NCBI RefSeq assembly: GCF_024181725.1
Contig: NZ_CP028908.1
Location: 5,321,501-5,385,500 of the forward strand
Length of the DNA stretch: 64,000 bases
Origin: Bradyrhizobium sp. WD16
Lineage (GTDB): Bacteria; Pseudomonadota; Alphaproteobacteria; Rhizobiales; Xanthobacteraceae
Direction of reading: 5' to 3'
Below, piece by piece: positions 49,416 to 56,375 of this stretch. A model generated the notes under the pieces. The model saw only the letters and a program-made list of their open reading frames with translations. It searched no databases and was not told where the DNA came from. Every line of letters begins with the position of its first letter. The first letter of the stretch is position 1. Both the position numbers and the translations under genes were made by a program.

Positions 49416-49720
49416 GAAGAAGCGCTCCGCTCGATCAGAAAGCCCTTGTCGGCGAGATCGCCAAGCATGGAGATAACATCGGCCGCGATCACATCCCGGT
49501 CGGCGGCGTATTTCGCCGCCAACGTATCGACCACCTCCGCGACGCGACGCTCGCCGTCACAGAGCTGTAAAACCTCCACCGCGGTCTCGTCCGGCGCCAG
49601 CACCCGTTCCGGGGCGAGGATCACCCAGCGTTGCCGCGTCTCGTCGAAGCGCAGGCGCGTGTGGCGCGGCAGCATCGGCCGGCTATCCTCGGTCAGGGTG
49701 AACTGCTGGCGGGGTGCCAT
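49412..49720 (-). CDS. pqqD: PqqD, PqqA-binding chaperone
   Basis: This 102-residue protein presents PqqA to PqqE. It shows RFDETRQRWVILAPERVLAP and AVEVLQLCDGERRVAEVVDT, and a C-terminal LADKGFLIE. It is coupled at both ends: its ATG shares one base with the TGA of pqqC (TGATG), and its stop overlaps the pqqE start by four. Confidence 0.95.
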   Translation of the reverse strand: MAPRQQFTLTEDSRPMLPRHTRLRFDETRQRWVILAPERVLAPDETAVEVLQLCDGERRVAEVVDTLAAKYAADRDVIAADVISMLGDLADKGFLIERSASS

Positions 49721-50490
49721 CAGCGCCCCTCCGGAACGAAAGCGCCCGGCGGGATCTGGCCGTCCACATAGGCATGATGTAGGGCGTCGAGCTGGACCCA
49801 CAAGACGTTGGTCTTGAACAGCAGCGCGTTGCACACCGCCTCGCGCTCGGCCGGCGTCGTTGCATTGCGGCGAACGTAATCCAGGGCGAAATTGGCGTCG
49901 CGCGGCGCCTGGTCGAGACGGCGGCGGAAATAGGCCATGACCTCCGGTCGATCCTTGATGAAGTCGTAATGCTCCAGCATGCCGGTGATCCGCTCCTGGT
50001 GGATGCCCGGCGCAAACAGTTCTGTCAGCGAGGATGCGATCGCCTCCAGCGGCGAGCGGTCGCGGACGAAATGCACGTAGGCCTCCACGGCGAAGCGCGT
50101 CGCCGGCAGGATTCCCTCGGTGGACTTCACATAGGCGCGATCAAGGCCAAGGCCGTCGGTCAGCCTGAGCCAGCGCGCGATGCCGCCCTCGTCGCCCTTC
50201 TCGCCGTCGTGATCCTCGATCCGGTGCCGCCATTCGAGGCGAATGGCACGATCGCTGAAGCGCGACATCACAACCGCATCCTTGATCGGAATGATGCACT
50301 GATAATAGTAGCGGTTCAGCGCCCAGGCTTGGACCTGGCCCTTATTGAGCTTGCCGCCATGGAGCAGGCCATGGAACGGATGCAGGTTATGGTAGCGCGT
50401 CGCGCCGATATAGCGCAGCCGCTCTTCCATCGCGTCTGCGGACTCCAGCGGAACTTCCGGATTGAGCGAAAAAGCCGTCATTCTGGTCAC
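49720..50490 (-). CDS. pqqC: PqqC, pyrroloquinoline-quinone synthase
   Basis: This 256-residue all-helical oxidase carries out the last, cofactor-less eight-electron oxidation to PQQ. Features include YHNLHPFHGLLHGGKLNKGQ, NRYYYQCIIPIKDAVVMSR, RIEDHDGEKGDEGGIARWL and ELFAPGIHQERITGMLEHYD, with the conserved His and Tyr residues. It starts at a GTG whose GTGA overlaps the pqqB stop. Confidence 0.96.
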   Translation of the reverse strand: MTRMTAFSLNPEVPLESADAMEERLRYIGATRYHNLHPFHGLLHGGKLNKGQVQAWALNRYYYQCIIPIKDAVVMSRFSDRAIRLEWRHRIEDHDGEKGDEGGIARWLRLTDGLGLDRAYVKSTEGILPATRFAVEAYVHFVRDRSPLEAIASSLTELFAPGIHQERITGMLEHYDFIKDRPEVMAYFRRRLDQAPRDANFALDYVRRNATTPAEREAVCNALLFKTNVLWVQLDALHHAYVDGQIPPGAFVPEGR

Positions 50491-51410
50491 AACACGATCT
50501 CCCTGCCGTCAGCCAAGATTTCCCATCCCGCCGCCATGACCTGGTCGCGCTCTGGCGAGCCCGCCAGCCACACCGGATTCGAGTTGTTGATGTGCACAAA
50601 GACCTTGCGGCGGATGCCGAGGTTGGCGAGTTCGGCGATGGTGCCGTCAGGACCGCCCATCGAGATATGACCCATGCGGCGCCCCGTCTTGGCGCCCATG
50701 CCGGCCCTGATCATTTCGTCATCGCGCCACAGCGTTCCGTCGAAAAACACCAGCTCGGCGCCGGCGATGCGACGCTTGAGGTCATCGGGAACGCTGGCGC
50801 TGCCGGCGATCACGAAGAACGCGTGTCCGTCGGCTTTGGACGCGATCCGCAATCCAATGCAGTCGCCCTCGCCTTCCGTCCAGGTCGGATGATTAACGCC
50901 CTCGAGATACCACGCCCCCTTGCCAGGCACCGCGAAGGCCGTCACCTCGAGACCCGAGGGGCTTCCGTCCGGCAGACGCGGCTCGAACGCCTGCTCTAGC
51001 GCCAGTGGAATGCGCGGCACCTTGGCGGCATCGAGCACATTGAAGATGGAATTGCTCTGGAGGATAGCGAGCACCTGCGGATGGGCGTAGATCGCGAACG
51101 GCTGCCCTTCGCGCATGGCGAGGAGCCCCGTCACGGCATCCACCTCGGCATTGGTCAGGATCACGCCCGCCACCGGGCTGCCGCGCAACTGGCCCGACGG
51201 CGGATGCAGGCGCGGCGTCGCATTCAATTGCTGCCGCAGATCGGGCGCGGCATTGATCAGGAACCAGTTCCGATCGTCCACGCTCACGGCCAACGATGTC
51301 TGGGTTCGCTGCAGGCTCAGATCCGCTCGCGCCGCCGTACAACGCTCGCAGCCGCAGTTCCATTGTGGCAGGCCGCCGCCTGCCCCGGCGCCTAGGACGA
51401 TCACGCGCAT
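50487..51410 (-). CDS. pqqB: PqqB, metallo-beta-lactamase-fold hydroxylase of PQQ synthesis
   Basis: This 307-residue protein has the PqqB N terminus VIVLGAGAGGGLPQWNCGC. Other stretches are LINAAPDLRQQL, ILTNAEVDAVTGLLAMREGQ, FFDGTLWRDDEMI and VFVHINNSNPV. PqqB hydroxylates the cross-linked Glu-Tyr intermediate using a metal site. It is 180 bp downstream of pqqA, with a hairpin in the gap. Confidence 0.95.
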   Translation of the reverse strand: MRVIVLGAGAGGGLPQWNCGCERCTAARADLSLQRTQTSLAVSVDDRNWFLINAAPDLRQQLNATPRLHPPSGQLRGSPVAGVILTNAEVDAVTGLLAMREGQPFAIYAHPQVLAILQSNSIFNVLDAAKVPRIPLALEQAFEPRLPDGSPSGLEVTAFAVPGKGAWYLEGVNHPTWTEGEGDCIGLRIASKADGHAFFVIAGSASVPDDLKRRIAGAELVFFDGTLWRDDEMIRAGMGAKTGRRMGHISMGGPDGTIAELANLGIRRKVFVHINNSNPVWLAGSPERDQVMAAGWEILADGREIVL

Positions 51411-51482
51411 CGTTCAAACTTTCCGGCAGCCGAGGAGGCCACCGCGTTACAGGGCGAAAGGAAGACAGTAGGCCGAATGGAA

Positions 51483-51514
51483 GACATGGGCCGAAAGAGA
51501 CATGGGCCGAAAGA
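51483..51514. repeat. Tandem 16 bp direct repeat between pqqA and pqqB
   Basis: GACATGGGCCGAAAGA occurs twice without a gap (51483-51498, 51499-51514), and a related GCCGAATGGAAGACATGG begins just before. On the coding strand of the pqq operon it gives a purine-poor leader before pqqB. Confidence 0.8.
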
Positions 51515-51527
51515 AAAAAGGTGCCGA

Positions 51528-51548
51528 GAGCGCTAAATGTTAGCGCTC
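51528..51548 (-). terminator. Perfect hairpin (attenuator or partial terminator) after pqqA
   Basis: GAGCGCTAA and TTAGCGCTC pair perfectly around a three-base loop, 43 bp past the pqqA stop on the minus strand. About ten bases further the minus strand has a run of six T (in CACCTTTTTTCTTTC). It fits a partial terminator that gives far more pqqA than pqqBCDE transcript, as is known in other pqq operons. Confidence 0.65.
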
Positions 51549-51590
51549 AGTCAGCACCTCTCCTGTGTAACGTTTGTTAGAACGGCGTGG

Positions 51591-51680
51591 TTATTTGCGA
51601 ACCGCGCAGGCATACATGTTGATTTCGAGGCCCACCGACACTTCAACGATTTTAGGTGCGTTCCAGGACGCTTTCGTCAT
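51591..51680 (-). CDS. pqqA: PqqA, precursor peptide of PQQ
   Basis: This 29-residue peptide, too short for routine gene calls, reads MTKASWNAPKIVEV, then SVGLEINMYACAVRK. It has the ExxxY core (Glu19, Tyr23) whose side chains become PQQ. The ATG at 51680 follows GGGAGAAACGCAG. It lies upstream of pqqB on the same strand, as expected for a pqqABCDE operon. Confidence 0.95.
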   Translation of the reverse strand: MTKASWNAPKIVEVSVGLEINMYACAVRK

Positions 51681-52074
51681 CTGCGTTTCTCCCGCTTTCA
51701 ACGCGCTCTTAAGAGGCGCAATGTCCAAGTACCCAAATCATATAGCAACAGAAACAGAAATGGGAAGCTCACGGAGGCGTTTTCGAACTCTCTTTGTCGT
51801 TTTTTTGTTTGCGGTTTTCTCGCGTCGCAACATCAGGTTAGCAGCACTTGCTGCGCAATCGCAGGAGCTTCCGCTGCGCAACAGTGGAGATCAATGAGCG
51901 CGAGTTCCCTCCTGGTCAAAAGCCCCTTCCCTCCTGGTCAAATCGTGCCTGCTCGGAGACTGCCCTGGCGGCAGTGCGCGAACATCGGTGGGCGGGATCA
52001 ATTGTGTGGGAGCCCCGCCGTGCCGAGGACTTTACGCGTGGTAGATTTGAAGCTCCGAGTTCGGAGAGCACGTC
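51681..52074. other. Intergenic region between pqqA and the Tat-oxidoreductase operon
   Basis: No gene is supported. This divergent 394 bp gap must hold the promoters of pqqA and of the operon at 52075. The left half is AT-richer than the rest of the window. A spaced direct repeat at 51905-51942 is listed separately. Confidence 0.6.
51905..51942. promoter_or_regulatory. Direct repeat of TTCCCTCCTGGTCAAA with 22 bp spacing
   Basis: The 16-mer occurs at 51905-51920 and 51927-51942. A period of 22 bp is two helical turns, so both sites face the same side of the DNA, as for a cooperatively binding regulator. It lies 133 bp before the 52075 gene. Confidence 0.55.
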
Positions 52075-52806
52075 ATGCACATTGATCGTCGCCGGCTGCT
52101 GAATGGCTGCGCCCTGCTCGGCATGACGATGCTGCTTTGCCCAGGTCTTGCCGCTGCCCAGAGCGGAACCCAGTCGCCGCTGAAGATCGGCGTGATCGGA
52201 TCGGGGCATATCGGCGGCACCATCGGCGGGTTGTGGGTCAAGGCCGGCCATCCGGTGCTGTTCTCATCGCGCCATCCGGAGGAGTTGAAGGATATCGTCG
52301 GTGGCCTTGGCGCACTGGCGCGGGCAGGAACGGTCGCCGAGGCGATCGCCTTCGGTGACATTATCTTCGTCGCCGTGCCCTATGGCGCGCTGCCACAGAT
52401 CGGCAAGGATTATGCCGGCGCGCTCAAGGGCAAGATCGTCCTCGACGCCACCAATGCCGTAGCGAGCCGGGACGGCACCATCGCCGAAGAGGCCGAGCGT
52501 AGCGGCACCGGTCTCACCTCGCAGAAATATCTGCCGGATACGCGCCTCGTCCGCGCCTTCAACACCAAGCCCTACATGATCTTCGCCCGCGAGGCGAACC
52601 GGACGCCGCCGCGCCTCGCCATCCCGATCGCCGGTGACGACGACGATGCGGTCCGCACGGCGGCGACGCTGGTTCGCGACGCCGGCTTCGACCCGGTGGT
52701 GGTCGGCAAGCTTGCCGAGGCCCGCCGATTCCAGCGGGGGGCGCCCGGGTATGGCCAGCAGGTCAGCGCCGCCGAACTCAGACAGAAGCTATCGCTTCCG
52801 CAATGA
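52075..52806 (+). CDS. Exported NAD(P)-binding oxidoreductase (F420-dependent NADP reductase-like)
   Basis: This is a 243-residue Rossmann protein. A Tat-like signal (IDRRRLLNGCALLGMTMLL, then CPGLAAAQ) precedes a Rossmann motif IGVIGSGHIGGTIGGLWVKA and an NADP-type SSRHPEEL after strand 2. The later VFVAVPYGAL-like segment and YLPDTRLVRAFNTKPY match the NADP oxidoreductase coenzyme F420-dependent family. A nucleotide-dependent enzyme with an export signal is odd; such proteins may be folded with their cofactor and sent through Tat. It overlaps the next gene by four bases (ATGA). Confidence 0.8.
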   Translation: MHIDRRRLLNGCALLGMTMLLCPGLAAAQSGTQSPLKIGVIGSGHIGGTIGGLWVKAGHPVLFSSRHPEELKDIVGGLGALARAGTVAEAIAFGDIIFVAVPYGALPQIGKDYAGALKGKIVLDATNAVASRDGTIAEEAERSGTGLTSQKYLPDTRLVRAFNTKPYMIFAREANRTPPRLAIPIAGDDDDAVRTAATLVRDAGFDPVVVGKLAEARRFQRGAPGYGQQVSAAELRQKLSLPQ

Positions 52807-54092
52807 CGCGCTGGGATACCTTGCTGCAGCACGCCGCGCCTTCGACGCCCCAGGAGCGGGCGGCGGCGTTGTGGTCCTTCGCCTATTTCTTCGTGCTGCT
52901 CGCCGGCTATTACGTGCTTCGGCCGCTGCGCGACCAGATGGGCATTGCGGGCGGTGTACGCAGCCTGCCCTGGCTGTTTACCGCCACCTTCGTCTCACTG
53001 CTTCTCGCCCAGCCGCTCTATGGCTGGCTGGTGGCCAGGCTGCCGCGCGCCACCTTCATCACCCTCGTCTACCACTTCTTCGTGCTGAACCTGGCCGCGT
53101 TCTGGCTGCTACTCAGCCTCGGTATCTTCGAGGTGACCGTAGCGCGGGTGTTCTTCGTATGGGTCAGCGTGTTCAACCTGTTCGCCGTGGCGGTGTTCTG
53201 GTCCTTCATGGCGGACCTCTTCACCTCCGAGCAGGGCAAACGGCTGTTCGGCTTCATCGGTGCCGGCGGCACCGCCGGCGCCCTGCTCGGGCCGGCGATC
53301 ACCATCGGCCTGTCCGCCCCGCTCGGGCCGACCAACCTGTTGATCGTCGCCGCCTTGTTCCTCGAGATCGCGGTGTTCTGCGTCCATCGCCTCGATCACC
53401 ATGCAAGCGGTAGTGGGCAGGCGAAGGCGCCGCCGCGGATCGGCGGCGGCGCCTTCGCCGCGCTGCCGGAGTTGCTGCATTCGCCCTATCTGCTCGGCAT
53501 CGCCGCCTGGGTCAGTCTCCTCTCCTTCAGCGCCACCATCGCCTATTTCGCCCAGGCCAACATCGTCTCGGCCACGGTGCACGGCCGCGCCGCCCAAACC
53601 CAATTGTTCGCCAGCATCGATCTCGCTGTGGGCCTGCTCAGCCTCGCCACCCAGGTTTTCGCCACCGGGCACTTTCTCAAGCGCTTCGGCACAGGGATCG
53701 CCGCCGCTGCCCTGCCCGCGGTCTATGTGGTCGGTTTCGCTGCTGTCGCCGCCGCACCGACGCTAGCGGTCGTCGTGACGCTCCAGGTGGTGCAGCGCTG
53801 GATGAACTTCGCCGTCGCCAACCCCGCCCGCCAGGTCTTCTTTACCGTGGTCGGCCGCGAGGAGAAATACAAGGCGAAGAACCTGATCGATGTGGTGGTC
53901 TATCGCGGCTCGGACGCACTCTACGGCTGGCTCTATGACGCCTTGCAGGGGCTGGGGCTGAAGCTCGGCGGCATCGCGCTCTGCGCCATTCCGGTCGCGG
54001 CCGCCTGGCTGTGGCTCTCGGCCGCGCTGGGGCGCGCCGAACAACGCCGCGCCGCCACGGTGTCCGACCCTGTCGCTGTCGAAGGAGGCTGA
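52803..54092 (+). CDS. MFS-type membrane protein resembling NTP/NDP carriers
   Basis: This 429-residue protein has about ten to twelve transmembrane segments. N-terminal AYFFVLLAGYYVLRPLRDQM and later FWSFMADLFTSEQGKRLFGF and GAGGTAGALLGPA are typical of the NTT-like MFS group related to ATP/ADP translocases of Rickettsiales and plastids, but free-living bacteria have such proteins with unknown substrates. Its start overlaps the stop of the exported oxidoreductase gene (ATGA), and the next gene starts two bases after its stop, so all three are one operon. Confidence 0.75.
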   Translation: MTRWDTLLQHAAPSTPQERAAALWSFAYFFVLLAGYYVLRPLRDQMGIAGGVRSLPWLFTATFVSLLLAQPLYGWLVARLPRATFITLVYHFFVLNLAAFWLLLSLGIFEVTVARVFFVWVSVFNLFAVAVFWSFMADLFTSEQGKRLFGFIGAGGTAGALLGPAITIGLSAPLGPTNLLIVAALFLEIAVFCVHRLDHHASGSGQAKAPPRIGGGAFAALPELLHSPYLLGIAAWVSLLSFSATIAYFAQANIVSATVHGRAAQTQLFASIDLAVGLLSLATQVFATGHFLKRFGTGIAAAALPAVYVVGFAAVAAAPTLAVVVTLQVVQRWMNFAVANPARQVFFTVVGREEKYKAKNLIDVVVYRGSDALYGWLYDALQGLGLKLGGIALCAIPVAAAWLWLSAALGRAEQRRAATVSDPVAVEGG

Positions 54093-54093
54093 C

Positions 54094-54990
54094 ATGCCGA
54101 TGCTCACCAGGCGCAAGGCCGCGGCCGGCCTTGTCGCAACCCTGATCGCCCCGGCAGCGCTGGCGCAGAACGGCAGCGATGTGCTGAAACGCGTCATCCC
54201 CCACGGCGGCGAGGCACTGCCCGCTGTCGGGCTCGGCACCGCGATCAGCATCTACGACAACGACAGCGACGCCAACCGGCGGAAGACCGCCGCCGTGCTG
54301 CAGGCGCTGATCGCCAGTGGCGCCCGCCTCGTCGACACCGCCTCGACCTATGGCGACGCCGAGACAGTGCTCGGCGCCGTAATCGCCGCCAACAGCCTGC
54401 GCGACAAGCTCTTCATCGCCTCCAAGCTCGAAGCCCCCGACCCGGACGAGTTGAAGCGATCGCTGGCGCGCCTGCAGGTGGCGAAGCTCGACCTTCTGCA
54501 ATTTCACAACGTCCGCCGGGCCGACCAGTCGCTCGGCCGGTTCAGGGACTGGAAGGCGCAGGGCCTTTGCCGCTATATCGGGATCACTTCGACATTCCGC
54601 AGCGACCTGCCGGCGATCGAGGCCGTGGTGGCGCGCGAGAAGCCCGATTTCGTCCAGGTCGACTATTCCATCGACAATCGCGAAGCCGAGAAGCGCCTGC
54701 TCCCCGTCGCCGCCGACGCCGGCGCCGGGGTGCTGACCGCGCTGCCGTTCGGACGCGGCCGCCTGTTCCGCGCGGTGCACGGCCGCGAGATGCCGGACTG
54801 GGCGCGCGAGCTCGCCGGCAGCTGGGCGCAGTTCTTCCTCAAGTATCTGCTCGGCGATGCCCTCGTCACCGCCGTCATACCCGGCACCGCCGATCCCGCT
54901 CACATGACCGACAATGCCGGCGCCATGCGCGGGCCCTTGCCCGACCCCGCCCAGCGCCGCCGCATGCGGGACTTTGTCGAGGCCTTGTGA
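54094..54990 (+). CDS. Exported aldo/keto reductase with Tat-like signal
   Basis: This is a 298-residue AKR. The N terminus MLTRRKAAAGLVATLIAPAA is a twin-arginine-type signal cleaved near ALAQ. The AKR tetrad is visible: Asp and Tyr in DTASTYGDAE, Lys in IASKLEAPD and His in LLQFHNV. The barrel ends with VIPGTADPAHMTDNAGAMRG. Like the oxidoreductase two genes upstream it is an NADP-type enzyme with an export signal. The pair plus the carrier between them suggests a periplasmic redox system (see findings). Confidence 0.85.
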   Translation: MPMLTRRKAAAGLVATLIAPAALAQNGSDVLKRVIPHGGEALPAVGLGTAISIYDNDSDANRRKTAAVLQALIASGARLVDTASTYGDAETVLGAVIAANSLRDKLFIASKLEAPDPDELKRSLARLQVAKLDLLQFHNVRRADQSLGRFRDWKAQGLCRYIGITSTFRSDLPAIEAVVAREKPDFVQVDYSIDNREAEKRLLPVAADAGAGVLTALPFGRGRLFRAVHGREMPDWARELAGSWAQFFLKYLLGDALVTAVIPGTADPAHMTDNAGAMRGPLPDPAQRRRMRDFVEAL

Positions 54991-55189
54991 GCGGTGCGCT
55001 CCTGCGCCGTTAAGGTTTCGTTTGCCGGTGGATCACTGCCCTTAGGACGGCGGAAAGCCTGTCGCGCATCATTCAACGACAGCGCACCGGCCGGCAGAAC
55101 CCTTCGCAATTTCTCAATTCCTCCGGGCGAGAACAGCTTCACGAGAACGAGGCCTAAGGCCCGCCGTCGTCAAACAGGAAAGAGTCGAG

Positions 55190-55318
55190 ATGTCGAAGAC
55201 CATCAAGGCGTCGAGGCCGACGCCATTTCTTCCGCTCGCGTTGTTCTGCCTGATCGACCTCGTGCTCTCGCTCGCCATGATCCCGGGCAGCGCGGGCGCC
55301 GCGTTCGCCTGGCTGTAA
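55190..55318 (+). CDS. Small single-span membrane protein, hypothetical
   Basis: A 42-codon frame has SKTIKASRPTPFLPLALFCL, then IDLVLSLAMIPGSAGAAFAW: a basic N terminus and one long hydrophobic segment. GAAAGAG lies upstream of the ATG and a hairpin with flanking A/T runs follows, both of which favour a real small gene. No family is recognised. Confidence 0.45.
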   Translation: MSKTIKASRPTPFLPLALFCLIDLVLSLAMIPGSAGAAFAWL

Positions 55319-55343
55319 GCCGGATCGATCGCGCAAAAGAAAA

Positions 55344-55376
55344 AAGGCGGCCGGGACCTTCCCCCGCCGCCTTCTT
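55344..55376. terminator. Bidirectional-type hairpin terminator
   Basis: AAGGCGGC pairs with GCCGCCTT around a 14-base loop; a run of A precedes it and TTCTTC follows. It lies between the small membrane protein gene (plus) and the LigK/RraA-like gene (minus) and could serve both. Confidence 0.55.
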
Positions 55377-55496
55377 CATTCGTATCGATCAATCGTCCGT
55401 CGTTTCAGCCGCGATTTGGCCCACACATCCTGATGACCATGCGCATGACGGCATCCTGACGTTCGCCGACTTCAGGATCGGTCACGTCAGACTGGA

Positions 55497-56189
55497 TCAG
55501 ACGTCTTCCGGACGGTCGACATAGACGAGGCCGGCCTTCTGCAGCGGCTCGCGCATGTTGTACATGTCGAGGCCGAGTTCGCCGGAAGCCAGGCGCTTGC
55601 GCTTGCCGTCCTCGTCGGCATGACGTTTCGCCGCCTTGGCCGCCACCTCGCCGGCGACCGCGCGCGGCACCACCAGCACGCCGTCGTCGTCGGCCACGAT
55701 GACGTCGCCGGGAGTCACCAGCGCACCGCCGCAGACCACCGGGACATTGACCGCGCCCAGCGTCGCCTTGACGGTGCCCTTGGCCGAAATCGCCTTGGAC
55801 CAGACCGGGAATTTGAGCTGGGTCAGCGGCTTGATGTCACGGCAGCCGGCATCGATGATCAGGCCGACCACGCCGCGTGCGATCAGCGAGGTGGCGAGCA
55901 GCTCTCCGAACATGCCGTCGGTATTCTCGGTGGTGCAGCCGACCACAAGGATGTCGCCCTTCTTGCACTGCTCGACGGCGACGTGAAGCATCCAGTTGTC
56001 GCCGGGCTGGGCCAGCACGGTGACCGCGCTGCCGGCCACCTCGGCGCCGGGCCAGATCGGGCGCATATAGGGGCGCAGCAAGCCGCTACGGCCCATGGCC
56101 TCATGGGCGGTCGACACGCCGAGGCCCGCCAGCGTCTTGATGGTGGCCTCGTCGGCCCGGGGGATGTTCCTGACGACCACTGTCTTCAC
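55497..56189 (-). CDS. LigK/RraA-family aldolase (4-carboxy-4-hydroxy-2-oxoadipate aldolase-like)
   Basis: This is a 230-residue RraA-fold protein. The metal and substrate motif is in [20 protein letters not shown] followed by GCRDIKPL (Arg-Asp); other stretches are [20 protein letters not shown] and [20 protein letters not shown]. LigK-type enzymes cleave 4-carboxy-4-hydroxy-2-oxoadipate to pyruvate and oxaloacetate at the end of protocatechuate 4,5-cleavage and gallate routes, and can decarboxylate oxaloacetate. The gene stands alone; an IclR-like site lies upstream. The RNase E inhibitor RraA of enteric bacteria is a related but less likely role. Confidence 0.85.
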   Translation of the reverse strand: MKTVVVRNIPRADEATIKTLAGLGVSTAHEAMGRSGLLRPYMRPIWPGAEVAGSAVTVLAQPGDNWMLHVAVEQCKKGDILVVGCTTENTDGMFGELLATSLIARGVVGLIIDAGCRDIKPLTQLKFPVWSKAISAKGTVKATLGAVNVPVVCGGALVTPGDVIVADDDGVLVVPRAVAGEVAAKAAKRHADEDGKRKRLASGELGLDMYNMREPLQKAGLVYVDRPEDV

Positions 56190-56275
56190 GGCAAATTCTC
56201 CTGTTGAACCTTGGCCCGCTGTTTAAGCCGTCTCGATCTTGTCGTCGAGCACATCCCGCATGGGAGGGCGAGTTG

Positions 56276-56296
56276 GTTTCAGAATGGAAATCTGAA
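56276..56296. promoter_or_regulatory. Candidate IclR-type operator upstream of the LigK-like gene
   Basis: GTTTCAGAATGGAAATCTGAA is built of TTTC-N6-GAAA and the wider inverted pair TTCAGA/TCTGAA. Its first part matches the sequence before the IclR gene at 46467. It lies 87 bp upstream of the aldolase start. Confidence 0.45.
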
Positions 56297-56375
56297 GCAC
56301 CCAAGCGGGGCTGATGTCCCGTCTGCGAACGACCGCCCCATTTGCCGCACGCTCCGACGGTCATTCGGAGCCCGG

